From Brachyspira murdochii (GTDB lineage Bacteria; Spirochaetota; JAAYUW01), in contig DYJT01000003.1 in assembly GCA_020722965.1 (NCBI GenBank), positions 1-64,000 of the forward strand: a stretch of 64,000 bases of DNA, read 5' to 3'. The notes beneath the pieces were generated by a model that was not told the origin of the DNA, did no database searches, and saw only the letters and a list, made by a program, of their open reading frames with translations. The first letter of the stretch is position 1; each line of letters starts with the position of its first letter. Positions 1-11,182 of this stretch are shown here, one piece after another. Made by a program: the position numbers and the translations under genes.

Positions 1-120
1 TTTATTTATGGCATTTATTTAATTTATGTCAAGTAAAATTTTTAAATTTTAATAGTTTTTTTATTTTAATATTTCCAATACCATAATCAAGTTAATTCCC
101 TAAAAATATTTCTTTAATCT

Positions 121-1617
121 TTACCTTTTATACTTGTCTTTTACTCTTACAATATCTTCTTCTGATAGAATTTCGCCGAGCTGAACTTCTACTATAAGGA
201 GATCATCGTTTTTTGATGCTATTGCTTGATGTAAAGTCTTTGATGGTATAAAGAATTGCTTACCTTTTTTAGCCTTAAACCTTGAAGAACCTATTATTAC
301 TATGCCCCTTCCTTCGACAATAACCCAGTGTTCCTGCCTATGTTCGTGTTTTTGAAGAGACAGTTGCTCACCTTTTTCAATTTTAATCAATTTAATCTTA
401 AAATTTCTATTATCTTCGAAGATGTTTTTATAATAACCCCATGGTTTTAATACAGATTTATGATATTTTAATATCTGATTATTTATAATACTATTGGAAG
501 AATCTTTTGATTCGATCCATTTGTAAAATTGATTTATTTTATCTGATTCACCCTTTTTTAATAACAGCAATACATCTTCAGTATCTATAAGCATGCAATC
601 TTGAAAACCAATAATCCCATATGACTTATTTTCAAGACCTATAACAGTGTTATTTTCGATATTTTTATTTTCTTCATTTATCGATAAATTTGTAAATAAC
701 TGATTATCTTTAAAATCTTTCTTTATATTATTCTGTTTATCATTAATGCCAAAATCAAAAAAAATACTAGAAGGTAATCTTTTAGCTAATGCGTCGAAAT
801 TCCCTAAATCATCCCAATCAAATTTGCCCTTTATTACCTTTAATTTTTTGGTTTTTTCAATTATAGCATAATCAAGTGAGATTGATGGATAATTATTATA
901 TAATTTTTCAATATCCTTTTTTGGGTAAAAAAAATCGTTTTTATCAAATTTTATTGCACCTTTCTTATTATAAATTTCTTGCTTTATTTTCTTTGAAATA
1001 TTATAAATTTCAGGTTGAAATAATCTTATCTCTTCTTCCATTAATTTTTTATTGAATATAAATATTCCACTATTCCACAAGAAATTGCCTGATTGGATAT
1101 ATTTTTTAGCGGTATCAATTTCGGGTTTTTCCTTAAAAGAAATCACATCATTATTAAAATACTCTATATAACCAAATCTTGTATCTGGTTTTAGGGGTTC
1201 TATTCCTAGCAATACAATACTGTCTTTAGCAAGATTTAGCGCCTTTTTTAAGTTATTGTTAAATAAATTTATATCATTTATCAAGTGATCTACTGGAAAT
1301 ACCCCTACTATGTCATCATCATTTAAAAACTGAAGGCTAAATGATATTGAAACAGCGGTGTTTTTTGAAAATGGCTCAAAAATAGTCTTGAATGGAACCC
1401 TCGATTTTTTCTTTAAATTCAATATAAAACTTAAAGAATTTTTGTTGGTTAAAACATAAATTTCATTATTAGGATCGAAATTAGGATAGAACCTTTCCAA
1501 TGTTAGCTGGATCAAGGATTTATCGTTAAAAAATGGTATAAATTGCTTTGGATAATTTTCTCTACTTAAAGGAAATAGTCTTTTACCTGCACCACCCGAC
1601 AGTAAAATTATTTTCAT
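121..1617 (-). CDS. manC: Mannose-1-phosphate guanylyltransferase / mannose-6-phosphate isomerase-like (two-domain, C-terminal cupin)
   Basis: N-terminal nucleotidyltransferase motif LSGGAGKRLFPLSRENYPKQF; C-terminal cupin KPWGYYKNIFEDNRNFKIKLIKIEKGEQLSLQKHEHRQEHWVIVEG. Confidence 0.9.
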   Translation of the reverse strand: MKIILLSGGAGKRLFPLSRENYPKQFIPFFNDKSLIQLTLERFYPNFDPNNEIYVLTNKNSLSFILNLKKKSRVPFKTIFEPFSKNTAVSISFSLQFLNDDDIVGVFPVDHLINDINLFNNNLKKALNLAKDSIVLLGIEPLKPDTRFGYIEYFNNDVISFKEKPEIDTAKKYIQSGNFLWNSGIFIFNKKLMEEEIRLFQPEIYNISKKIKQEIYNKKGAIKFDKNDFFYPKKDIEKLYNNYPSISLDYAIIEKTKKLKVIKGKFDWDDLGNFDALAKRLPSSIFFDFGINDKQNNIKKDFKDNQLFTNLSINEENKNIENNTVIGLENKSYGIIGFQDCMLIDTEDVLLLLKKGESDKINQFYKWIESKDSSNSIINNQILKYHKSVLKPWGYYKNIFEDNRNFKIKLIKIEKGEQLSLQKHEHRQEHWVIVEGRGIVIIGSSRFKAKKGKQFFIPSKTLHQAIASKNDDLLIVEVQLGEILSEEDIVRVKDKYKR

Positions 1618-1673
1618 AAAAGTCCTTTATTGGCTAATCTTATAATCTTTTACCTTTGTTCTATGGACAAAAT

Positions 1674-2852
1674 TTATTTATTTTTACCCTTATCAACAAT
1701 GCTTAATATCTTAAGTGAATAATCAAAAATTTCTTTTAAATCTATCGAATTCATACAAATTATATGCTGTTCACCATTTTTAGGGCATCTTCTTTTATGG
1801 CATTCAAGACAATTCAAAGAATTATTTCGAAAGACAACAGAAATATTTTTAGTAATAGGTCCAAATCTCATTACACTTGTTGGGCCAAAAATATAAATTT
1901 GTGCCAAATTTATGGCTTGAGCCAAATGAGATAAAAATGAATCTGAACCAATAAATAGCCTTACTTTTGTATATAAATAGGTTAATTCAGAGAACGAATA
2001 ATTTCCAAAATCAAGCTTAATCATATTTGATTCGACATATTTTTCAAAAAGTTGAAAGTAGTCTTTATTTGAAAAAGTTTCTAGAACATTGTGCTGATAT
2101 TGATAAAAACCTTTTTTGTTTTCATCTTTAATATTCAGGTAATTTTGAAAATCGGATATCTGCTGTTTCCAGTTCAGTAAATCCTGCCTGGATCCAATAA
2201 AAGATATTTTATAACTTTTTTCAACAAGTAAAACAGATAAAATGATGTAATAAACAACGGAATAGTTTTTTGTTTCCCATCTTGTGAAAGGTCCTATCAA
2301 AATATCGGGGTATTCGGTTATTCCATTTATTCCACTTATTTTCAAATTCATATTCAAGGCTTCATATCTTGTAAATTCAATTTTTAAATCTGGTAGCAAT
2401 TTACGTGCTGTCATAAATAGAGCTAAAACCGCATGCATAGATTTATTTTCTTTTACATTTTTATATGGTAGGCTCCATTTACATGCTTTTTTCTTTGATT
2501 TAACAGCTAAATAAAATATAAGCGATTTTTCTATCCCCTGTAAATCAATTAGATAATCATATTTATTTTTATTTATTTTTTTTATTTCAGTAAAAATTAA
2601 TTTCAAAACCAAGAATATGTTCAAAAATGCTTTAATCTTATTTTTCTTAAAATCAATTAACTTAGCAAATCGCGATTCATCAAAATGAAAGAAATTATTT
2701 ACTATATTTAAGTTTTCAACAAATTCCTGATATTTTGGATCTATTACCATATCGATATTTATATCTGGGAATTGTTTTTTTATTGCATTTATGACATAAG
2801 TCGAGTTAAGTATATCTCCTAAAGATGATATTTTTATAATCAATAGCCTCAA
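1674..2852 (-). CDS. Glycosyltransferase family 9 (heptosyltransferase-like)
   Basis: N-terminal MRLLIIKISSLGDILNSTYVINAIKKQFP; FIGSDSFLSHLAQAINLAQIYIFGPT; C-terminal Cys cluster CLECHKRRCP. Confidence 0.85.
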   Translation of the reverse strand: MRLLIIKISSLGDILNSTYVINAIKKQFPDINIDMVIDPKYQEFVENLNIVNNFFHFDESRFAKLIDFKKNKIKAFLNIFLVLKLIFTEIKKINKNKYDYLIDLQGIEKSLIFYLAVKSKKKACKWSLPYKNVKENKSMHAVLALFMTARKLLPDLKIEFTRYEALNMNLKISGINGITEYPDILIGPFTRWETKNYSVVYYIILSVLLVEKSYKISFIGSRQDLLNWKQQISDFQNYLNIKDENKKGFYQYQHNVLETFSNKDYFQLFEKYVESNMIKLDFGNYSFSELTYLYTKVRLFIGSDSFLSHLAQAINLAQIYIFGPTSVMRFGPITKNISVVFRNNSLNCLECHKRRCPKNGEQHIICMNSIDLKEIFDYSLKILSIVDKGKNK

Positions 2853-2908
2853 TTTAATAATCCTATATTTTATTCTTATCTTTTTTTAAATTTACTTTTT
2901 AAAATTCA

Positions 2909-4804
2909 CTATTTAAATTCGGTTTTTATTAAAATAGCGTTTGGTAAAACTCCTATAACCTTTGAATCATCAGGTAGCTTGCTATCTTTGGGATAAAAGC
3001 TTAATTTATAGATTTTGTATTTTGCTCTATCAGCATTATTATCTTTTGTAAAACTATTTAATTTGTCATTATCAATTATCAAATTAAAATTTTCATTTAT
3101 AAATCTTTTAATGCAGTTAATAATCTGAATTTGTCTTGCCTTATCCTTTTCAATGTAGATATTATCCATAGAAATAAAATATTTAATATTTGAATTACCA
3201 ATTTTTTGCAAAATATTTTGCTTAATCCCATTTTTATCGAATTTTAACAAAATATCAGAAAAATTATAATTTAATAAACTATGATACTTTAAGTTTTGAA
3301 TGACTTTGTCTTTATCTATAAAATGAATATAATCCTTAACATTATCTTTTATATTCAGCTCGGAAAAAAGATCTTGAATTAAAAAACTTTTAATCTGTTC
3401 ATAATATATCAAAGAAGGAACCAATCTAATCTTATTATCAAAATTTGGGTATCTTTCCTGATAAAAATGAGAAATAGAAATGTATGGTGCTATTAAAATA
3501 CATATTATAAAAAAAATCACTAAAATTTTCCCTAACTTAAAATTTTTACTTTTCGGATTTCGGTTTTCATTTGTCAATAGCTCATAAAAACTGTATCCCA
3601 AAATTATAAATGGTACTGCAAAAAAAATTACAGTATATCTATCTTCATGAACCTGAAGGGAAAGAAGATGGAAAAAAAGAATTCCTATTACAAAAAAAAG
3701 AAGAAATGTTATAGGATTTAAATTATCTTTAGTAATTTTCTTTATTGAAAAATGCTTGAATGCCTTTATAAATGAATAAATTGCCAGAATAATAGACAGG
3801 AAAACTGGTATTAGTCCAATGGGATAAAAACCATAAGCCATATCGAGAAAGTACTTATATTCAAAAAAATAATGACCAATAAATCTTGAAATATCGACAG
3901 TTATTATCAATAATGGATTTACTAAAATTTTGAACGTTTCTGGATGGAAGATATAAAAACTTTCATGATTTAAATAACTATTTAATATATAAAAATTATT
4001 ATTCTTATCAAAGATAAAAAATGGTGTCCATATTAATATTGATATTATAATACCAACAAAAAAATATAAAAAATTTAATTTTACTTTTTTTATTTTAATC
4101 AATATTAAAATTAAAATTACCGGAATGGTAAAGATTATTATCATATGAAAAAATGGCATCAGACTTATTACAATTATTAAAGATGCTATTTTTTTTGAAT
4201 TCTTTTCTTTTAATATATCGAAAAGATATCCAAGCATGAGAGTCGAAAGTATGATTATAAAATGTGGATTCCAATAACTTATGGTATATTTTATAGACCA
4301 GGGATAAAAAGCATAGATTAAGGTTATTATTAATGATAAAGAATTTGGATATTCAATTTTAAAATTATCATTTTTAAGATTAACATTGCCTTCATCTGAA
4401 AAGCCTTCAACAGAAAGATTATCATTTGCCTTATTGCAATAAAATAGCTTTTTAGAAAGCCAGAAGATCAAATAGATCGAAAAGGTACCTAGTAAAACCC
4501 AAAAATAATATAATGCTTTTACAGTATTAAATATCCTTATAAGCAAAAAGGCTAATAAAGTCAAGTATGGTCCTGGTATATAGGTAAAAAATCTTGGATG
4601 ACCATAATATTTCAATTGCTGAGCCCATTCGTATGCCTCAAGTTCATCTATTTTTGAATAATGATTGGCACCAAATCCAATATTAACAGAATAAAATCTC
4701 AGGAAAAAGCCAAGTAAAATAATTACTATAAGAATTACTTTGTAATTTTTCTCACAAAAAATAAAGATATTATCGATTTTTTTCTTTATCAACTTATTCC
4801 CCAT
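2909..4804 (-). CDS. Polytopic membrane glycosyltransferase (ArnT/PMT-like, GT39-type)
   Basis: Many TM segments; early DELEAYEWAQ acidic loop and YTISYWNPHFI typical of lipid-sugar-dependent glycosyltransferases. Confidence 0.6.
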   Translation of the reverse strand: MGNKLIKKKIDNIFIFCEKNYKVILIVIILLGFFLRFYSVNIGFGANHYSKIDELEAYEWAQQLKYYGHPRFFTYIPGPYLTLLAFLLIRIFNTVKALYYFWVLLGTFSIYLIFWLSKKLFYCNKANDNLSVEGFSDEGNVNLKNDNFKIEYPNSLSLIITLIYAFYPWSIKYTISYWNPHFIIILSTLMLGYLFDILKEKNSKKIASLIIVISLMPFFHMIIIFTIPVILILILIKIKKVKLNFLYFFVGIIISILIWTPFFIFDKNNNFYILNSYLNHESFYIFHPETFKILVNPLLIITVDISRFIGHYFFEYKYFLDMAYGFYPIGLIPVFLSIILAIYSFIKAFKHFSIKKITKDNLNPITFLLFFVIGILFFHLLSLQVHEDRYTVIFFAVPFIILGYSFYELLTNENRNPKSKNFKLGKILVIFFIICILIAPYISISHFYQERYPNFDNKIRLVPSLIYYEQIKSFLIQDLFSELNIKDNVKDYIHFIDKDKVIQNLKYHSLLNYNFSDILLKFDKNGIKQNILQKIGNSNIKYFISMDNIYIEKDKARQIQIINCIKRFINENFNLIIDNDKLNSFTKDNNADRAKYKIYKLSFYPKDSKLPDDSKVIGVLPNAILIKTEFK

Positions 4805-5504
4805 TTATTAAAAATCTTATATAAGATAGATCTTCTTCTGTCGTTATTTTAAAAAGTCTTTTATCTCCTTCAATAATTTTTGCATTTATTTTCGCATATC
4901 GATATACCAACGAAGTATCATCTGTAAAGTTTTTTCTATCTTTATCTGAAAAATATTCTTGATAACATTTATATAATAATTCAAAGGTAAAAAACTGTGG
5001 AGTCTGTATAAAATATACCAAATTTCTATCAATATAACTTTCGATTAAATTGTCTCCCATTGCTATAGTATCTGTTGCTTTAATGGCAGCTGTCATAGAT
5101 TGAAATCTACTAACATTTTCAAAAAAACTTTTAATTATTTTTTCATTTAAAAGTGGCCTTGCAACATCATGAACAATGCAATATTCTATAAAAGGATATT
5201 GATTTTTAATAAATTGAAGTGAATTATAGACACTTTCGGTTCTTGAGTCTCCCCCTTTTAAAATAGACAAATTGCTAAAGTATTTGGTTTCTTCTTTTAT
5301 CAGATTTTCAAAATCCTTAGGAACGACAAGAAAAATATTGAAATATTTGTAACTATTAAAAAAATCTAATGAATACCTATAAAGTGGTTTTCCTTCTAAT
5401 TTGTAAAATTGTTTTAAAATAGAACTATTATTAGAAAATCGACTACTTTTACCAGCAGCGAGTAAAATAATAGCTGTTTTTTTCATAAGGTTTATATCTA
5501 TCAT
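4794..5504 (-). CDS. ispD: 2-C-methyl-D-erythritol 4-phosphate cytidylyltransferase
   Basis: AIILLAAGKSSRF, VHDVARPLL, QTPQFFTFELL, DDTSLVYRYA motifs. Confidence 0.9.
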   Translation of the reverse strand: MIDINLMKKTAIILLAAGKSSRFSNNSSILKQFYKLEGKPLYRYSLDFFNSYKYFNIFLVVPKDFENLIKEETKYFSNLSILKGGDSRTESVYNSLQFIKNQYPFIEYCIVHDVARPLLNEKIIKSFFENVSRFQSMTAAIKATDTIAMGDNLIESYIDRNLVYFIQTPQFFTFELLYKCYQEYFSDKDRKNFTDDTSLVYRYAKINAKIIEGDKRLFKITTEEDLSYIRFLINGE

Positions 5505-5569
5505 AAATTTATTTTTTAATTTTATTTAAATTTTTTTTTTAATATTTTTTAATCTTATTTTAAATTTTT

Positions 5570-6988
5570 TTATTTATATTTTTTAATATTTTTTATAATT
5601 GAAGTAGAAGATTTACCTTCGATATATTCTATTGTTACGGTTTTTTTTGCATATTGTCTTCCAGCGATATCTTCGATTTTATAATCAGAACCCTTAACAA
5701 GGTAATCTGGCATTATCTGTTTTATTAAATCTTCTGGTGTGTCATCGTCAAAAAGAACTACATAATCGACAGATTCGAGAGATGATAATATTTTAGCCCT
5801 ATCATCCTGATTTTGTATCGGCCTACCATCCCCTTTAATATTTCTTACGGATCTATCTGAATTTAGTCCTACTATTAAAACATTTCCTAGCTCTTTAGCT
5901 TTTTCAAGATAGATAACATGTCCAGCATGTAAGATATCAAAACAACCATTTGTAAATACTATTGTTTTATTTTTCTTTCGTAGATCTTCTATTATCGTCT
6001 TTAATTGTTTAATATCGACTAACTTCGTTTTTTCCTTTTTTTCGATTATATTTACAAATTCATCATACAAAATTGGTGTTGTTCCGGCTTTTTGAACGAC
6101 AATTGATGCCGCTTTGTTTGCGTAGTAAATAGACTTTTCTAATTGATATCCACTACTCAACATCAATGCAACGACGGAAATTACGGTATCGCCCGCGCCG
6201 GTAACATCGTAAACTTCAATAGGTTCAGCAGGAATATGATAGAATTTAAATCCATCAAAAAGAGATATACCCTTTTCAGATCTTGTTACACAGATATTTT
6301 TTATATTAATTTTGCCGTAAATTTCCCTCAATGTATTTTCAATTTCTCTATCTTCATTTTTTATTTCAAACCCAACAAATTCCGAAAGTTCTTTTAAATT
6401 TGGTGTAATGCAAAAAGCCCCATTATATTTATCCCACTTGTTTTTCTTGGGATCTACAAGTACATTGATCTTATTCTGATTCGCTAAACTAATGACATTA
6501 TTACATAAACTATCTGTACACATCCCTTTTGCATAATCTGAAATAATAATACAATCAAAAAATTTTATCTGTTTTTCGATATATTGTATAATTTTTTTTT
6601 CATCATCTTCATTTAAAGATAAAATTTCTTCTTCATCTAATCTTAACATCTGCTGGTTATTTGAGATAATTCTTGTTTTGGTCGTAGTCTTATAATCTTT
6701 TTTCTCTATTAGGAAATTATCGATTCCATTTCTTTTTAATAGGTTTTTTATAATACCACCAGATGGATCTGATCCTATTTGCCCTATTAGCAAAGGTTTA
6801 CTTTTTAAATTGACAAGATTAACTGAAATAAATGATGCTGCACCTAAGGATATAGATTCTTTTTCAAGTAAAACTACAGGGATTGGTGCTTCGGGGGAGA
6901 TTCTGCTGGCTTTACCTATCAAATACCTATCCAGCATAATATCGCCGATTATGCAGATTCTTGAATTTATTTTTATCTTAGATTCCAC
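5570..6988 (-). CDS. hldE: Bifunctional D-glycero-beta-D-manno-heptose-7-phosphate kinase / 1-phosphate adenylyltransferase
   Basis: PfkB-type kinase with DVTGAGDTVISVVAL plus cytidylyltransferase-like domain FTNGCFDILHAGHVIYLEKAKELG. Confidence 0.93.
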   Translation of the reverse strand: MESKIKINSRICIIGDIMLDRYLIGKASRISPEAPIPVVLLEKESISLGAASFISVNLVNLKSKPLLIGQIGSDPSGGIIKNLLKRNGIDNFLIEKKDYKTTTKTRIISNNQQMLRLDEEEILSLNEDDEKKIIQYIEKQIKFFDCIIISDYAKGMCTDSLCNNVISLANQNKINVLVDPKKNKWDKYNGAFCITPNLKELSEFVGFEIKNEDREIENTLREIYGKINIKNICVTRSEKGISLFDGFKFYHIPAEPIEVYDVTGAGDTVISVVALMLSSGYQLEKSIYYANKAASIVVQKAGTTPILYDEFVNIIEKKEKTKLVDIKQLKTIIEDLRKKNKTIVFTNGCFDILHAGHVIYLEKAKELGNVLIVGLNSDRSVRNIKGDGRPIQNQDDRAKILSSLESVDYVVLFDDDTPEDLIKQIMPDYLVKGSDYKIEDIAGRQYAKKTVTIEYIEGKSSTSIIKNIKKYK

Positions 6989-7107
6989 TTGTAAGGTAAC
7001 CTCAAAATTATTTTTGTAACTTTAATTTTCTTTTGTTATTTGTCAATTTATATTGATTTTAATAGTATTAATGCTATTAGTCAAAAAACCAAAATAAAGA
7101 GAAGAAT

Positions 7108-7971
7108 ATGGAGATAATAAAAAGTTCAAAATTATATGAACCCGACATATCTATTATAATGCCTGTTTATAACGAAGAGAAATATCTTCCAATAGCTTTA
7201 CAAAGCATTAAAAATCAAAAAACAGATTTGAAAGCCGAAGTGATAATTATAGATGACTTTTCGACTGATAAAACTGTTGAAATTGCAGAGAAATATAACT
7301 GTACAATATATAATAATGAAAAAAAATTAAATGTATCAGATATGAGAAATTTGGGTTTTAAATTAAGTCATGGTAAGACAATTTTACATACAGATGGCGA
7401 TACCGCATTTTCAGAGAATTTTTTTGAAAAGATGGTTAAACCAATAATTAATGGTTTTTATGATGTTACTTTATGTATGCTATTATATCCATTAGAGGTT
7501 AAATACGATATTTTACCTGATGAATATTCTAAAAGTTATGCTTTTTTTTTAAAAAATTTACCAGAGATTTTCTGGCTAAAAATCCCTATGCGTTTTTTTA
7601 TCTGGATTAATAGATGGATTAAAACTATCATAAAGAAAAAAAGAATTGTTTCAATCTTTACAATTCCAGATAGAGTTGAAGGAGCTTCAATAATAGTTAA
7701 AAGAGAAATAGCAGAAAAAACCGGGGGCTGGTCTAAACCATTTGGATCTCATTCTGATACAACATATACGCAAACAGTTTATTCACTAACAGATAGAGTA
7801 AAATGGATTTGGGGAGTAAAGAAGTATAGTTCAATTAGAAGATTAATACCAACTAGTAATACCTGGATACTTTATAAAATATTCCCTTTTTTAAAAATTT
7901 TTATTAGAAAAAAGAAAGCAAGACTTATTCAGAATGAAAAAGGTTATTCAAATCCCAAAGGTAGAAGATAG
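7108..7971 (+). CDS. Glycosyltransferase family 2
   Basis: DISIIMPVYNEEKYLPIALQSI, IIDDFSTDKT, LHTDGDTAF. Confidence 0.85.
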   Translation: MEIIKSSKLYEPDISIIMPVYNEEKYLPIALQSIKNQKTDLKAEVIIIDDFSTDKTVEIAEKYNCTIYNNEKKLNVSDMRNLGFKLSHGKTILHTDGDTAFSENFFEKMVKPIINGFYDVTLCMLLYPLEVKYDILPDEYSKSYAFFLKNLPEIFWLKIPMRFFIWINRWIKTIIKKKRIVSIFTIPDRVEGASIIVKREIAEKTGGWSKPFGSHSDTTYTQTVYSLTDRVKWIWGVKKYSSIRRLIPTSNTWILYKIFPFLKIFIRKKKARLIQNEKGYSNPKGRR

Positions 7972-8670
7972 ATTTATTTTTTCTAGAGAAAAGAGATTTA
8001 CATTTATTTTATCAAAATACCAATTTACGATATCAAAGATAAATGCATTGGTTTTATCTAATATAACAGAATCTGATGTTATGACCACAGAAGGTTTATT
8101 TATAAGGGATAAATCTATATCTGGGTTTTTTACAAGCTGAAAATTAAAAGAGTTTGAATTAATTTTTTTTGTTGAATCAATTTTTATTGCTTTTTCAATG
8201 CAATCTTTAAAAGTCATAGTATCATCTTTGGATTTAGAAACAGGTTCATCGAGATAAATAGTTATTTTTTTAGGCTTTAACTGATAATAAAATTTCACTA
8301 AAATTTCAACTGTATTTTCAAAAAAAAGTTTCTTTTTGTTTCTCCCTCCAATATTCGCACAATCTCTAATAAAACCATCCATTGCTTTAAAACAAAAATT
8401 ACCTAAATAGTAATTCGAAATAGTAAATAAAAAGTTGTAGCCATCTATAAAAATATTTTTTCCTTTAATAAGATCTGCAGAAATAGACTTGCTCCTTCTA
8501 ATATCTACTATGCTTTTTTTTGTAACTCCCCTTAAAATAATATTTCTTTCTATCTTATTTAATCTATAGTGATCCCCAACTAGTTTCAAACTCGAGTTTA
8601 TGGAGTAACCTTTTTCTATTAAATAAAGGTAATCATTGCATGCAAAAATAAAATTATTTTTTAATTGCAT
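7948..8670 (-). CDS. DUF434-like protein of unknown function
   Basis: YLIEKGYSINSSLKLVGDHYRLNKIERNIILRGV matches the DUF434 pattern as I recall it; followed by FIDGYNFLFTISNYYLG. Confidence 0.65.
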   Translation of the reverse strand: MQLKNNFIFACNDYLYLIEKGYSINSSLKLVGDHYRLNKIERNIILRGVTKKSIVDIRRSKSISADLIKGKNIFIDGYNFLFTISNYYLGNFCFKAMDGFIRDCANIGGRNKKKLFFENTVEILVKFYYQLKPKKITIYLDEPVSKSKDDTMTFKDCIEKAIKIDSTKKINSNSFNFQLVKNPDIDLSLINKPSVVITSDSVILDKTNAFIFDIVNWYFDKINVNLFSLEKINLSSTFGI

Positions 8671-8749
8671 AAAAAATTAGATTTCTTAAATTTATATCAC
8701 TTCAAAATTAAACATCAATAATCTTTAAATTTCATTTTATGGAGGAAAG

Positions 8750-9979
8750 ATGAAATTCCCAAAATTACTAGATAGATTCTGCAAATATACAAGTTTTGAC
8801 ACTCAATCAGACCCACAATCTAATACATACCCATCAACAGAAAAACAACTTGTTTTTTTAAATTATCTTAAAGAAGAGTTAAATTCGATAGGGTTAAAAA
8901 ATGTCAATCTCGATAAATATGGCTATCTTATGGCATCCCTTGATTCAAACTTAGAGAAGAATGTTGACCCCATTATTTTTATTGCCCATGTTGATACTTC
9001 TTACGAAGAAAGTGGTAAAGATGTTAAACCAAGGATAATAGAAAATTACGGTGGAAATAATATAAATTACCCCGATGATCCAGAGCTTATTTTATCTGAA
9101 TCGATTTTCCCGGACTTAAAAGATAAAATTGGTAAAACATTGATTACTGCATCAGGTAAAACTTTACTTGGAGCCGATGATAAGGCAGGAGTTGCAGAAA
9201 TTGTTACTTCCTTTGAATATTTAATCAATCACCCCGAAATTAAACATCCTAAAATTTCTCTTTTGTTTACTCCTGATGAAGAAGTAGGAAATGGCACAAA
9301 ATTCATAGATATGAAAAAGATTGATGCAAAATATGGATATACTCTCGATGGTAGTGGTATTGGTGAGATTGAAAACGAAAATTTTAACGCTATAAATGGA
9401 GAAGTCGATATTTATGGCTTCAACACCCACCCTGGAACCGCAAAAGATAAAATGATTAATGCCTTAAGGGCTTCCTCTATTTTTTTGTCAAAATTAAATT
9501 TACAAAAAAGTCCTGAAAGAACTGAAAACAAAGAAGGTTTTATTCATCCAATTGAAATTGTTGGTGATGTAAATCATGTGAAAATAAAATTTATTATACG
9601 TGAGTTTGACAAAACCAAATTAAATGAGCTTTTAGATCATGTTGAAGAATCATTACGATTTGCTCTTTCAACCTATCCTGGTTTTAAATATCAAACTAGT
9701 TGGAAAAATGCTTATGATAATATGAAAGAAATTATTGATAAAAATCCAAAGGTTCTTGAAAAACTATTAACTTCATGCGAAAGAATCTCGGTTAAAACAA
9801 AATTAAAAGGGATACGAGGTGGAACAGATGGAGCAAGGCTTTCTTTTATGGGATTGCCCTGCCCCAACATTTTCACAGGTGGATATTTATATCATTCAAA
9901 ATATGAATTTGCAGTCCTCGAAGAGATGGAAAAAGCCACAGAATTAATTATCACCTTAGCAAATGAATACATTAAGTAG
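8750..9979 (+). CDS. pepT: Peptidase T (tripeptide aminopeptidase)
   Basis: M20 family motifs FIAHVDTS, LLGADDKAGVAEI, LLFTPDEEVGNG, GGTDGARLSFMGLPCPNIFTGG. Confidence 0.95.
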   Translation: MKFPKLLDRFCKYTSFDTQSDPQSNTYPSTEKQLVFLNYLKEELNSIGLKNVNLDKYGYLMASLDSNLEKNVDPIIFIAHVDTSYEESGKDVKPRIIENYGGNNINYPDDPELILSESIFPDLKDKIGKTLITASGKTLLGADDKAGVAEIVTSFEYLINHPEIKHPKISLLFTPDEEVGNGTKFIDMKKIDAKYGYTLDGSGIGEIENENFNAINGEVDIYGFNTHPGTAKDKMINALRASSIFLSKLNLQKSPERTENKEGFIHPIEIVGDVNHVKIKFIIREFDKTKLNELLDHVEESLRFALSTYPGFKYQTSWKNAYDNMKEIIDKNPKVLEKLLTSCERISVKTKLKGIRGGTDGARLSFMGLPCPNIFTGGYLYHSKYEFAVLEEMEKATELIITLANEYIK

Positions 9980-10051
9980 TTACGAATATTTTATTTGATA
10001 TAGTTTATATGATATGGTTTATGATTTAGATTTTTTTAATAATTTAGTTGA

Positions 10052-11161
10052 TTAAGATGATTTTATAATTATTTTGTTATCAGAATATTGTTTTAATTGT
10101 TTAATTAAATCTTTTTCTGTCTGATTTAAATGTTCAGGGATGGCAATTTCAACTTGAACATATAAATCACCAATAATCCCTTCAGAAATATCATATATCC
10201 CTTCATGCTTGATTCTAAATGTTGTTCCAGATTTTGTATGAGGTGGTATCTTTAGTAAAACCTCTTTCCCATATACTGTTGGTATTTTTATCTCATCACC
10301 TAAGACTGCTACAGGGAAAGGTATATATGCCTTAGCATAAAGGTTTGGTCCTTCTCTTTTAAAAATTGAATCTGGTAAAACTCTAATAATTATATAAAGG
10401 TCTCCGCTAGGACCACCATTTATACCTGCTTCTCCTTCATCGGATAGTTTTAATTTTGTATTTGTATCGACACCTTTTGGTATTTTAACCTTGACATTTT
10501 TCTTTTCTTTAATAGCACCTCTACCATTACATGTATGGCAGGGGTGAGGATTAATCTCCCCACTACCCTGACATTTTGGACATGTAGTTGCTATAGTAAA
10601 AAAACCCTGCCTTGACACTTGTTGACCGGTTCCTTTACATACAGGACAGGTTTCTTTAGAGTAACCTGGCTCCACCCCAGTACCATGACAGGTTGGACAG
10701 GTTGTATTTTTTAGTACTTCGACTGTTTTTTCAACACCAAATGCAGCATCTTTTAAGCTAATAACAACCTCAATTGCAATATCCTGACCTCTTCTAGAAC
10801 CTCTAGATCTTCCTGATGAACCTCTTGCCCCAGAAGAAAATTTTGTTCCAAAAAAGGAAGAAAATATATCTGAAAATTCAGAAAATATATCTTCCATATT
10901 TGAAAAATTTGAAAAAGGATCAAATCCTCTAGAATCTACTCCTGAATGTCCATAAGCATCGTACATTCTTCTTTTTTCATCATCACTTAATACTTCATAT
11001 GCTTCGGCAATTTCTTTAAATTTTTCCTCAGATTCTTTATCGCCCTTTGTTTTATCAGGGTGATATTTCATGGCTAATTTTCTAAACGCACTCTTTATCT
11101 CATCTTTAGTCGCTGTCTTACTTACACCTAAAACTTCATAATAATCTCTTTTGGTACTCAT
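10052..11161 (-). CDS. dnaJ: Chaperone DnaJ
   Basis: J domain with HPD, G/F region, four CxxCxGxG-type zinc motifs. Confidence 0.98.
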   Translation of the reverse strand: MSTKRDYYEVLGVSKTATKDEIKSAFRKLAMKYHPDKTKGDKESEEKFKEIAEAYEVLSDDEKRRMYDAYGHSGVDSRGFDPFSNFSNMEDIFSEFSDIFSSFFGTKFSSGARGSSGRSRGSRRGQDIAIEVVISLKDAAFGVEKTVEVLKNTTCPTCHGTGVEPGYSKETCPVCKGTGQQVSRQGFFTIATTCPKCQGSGEINPHPCHTCNGRGAIKEKKNVKVKIPKGVDTNTKLKLSDEGEAGINGGPSGDLYIIIRVLPDSIFKREGPNLYAKAYIPFPVAVLGDEIKIPTVYGKEVLLKIPPHTKSGTTFRIKHEGIYDISEGIIGDLYVQVEIAIPEHLNQTEKDLIKQLKQYSDNKIIIKSS

Positions 11162-11182
11162 CTATTATTCCCAAATATAAAG

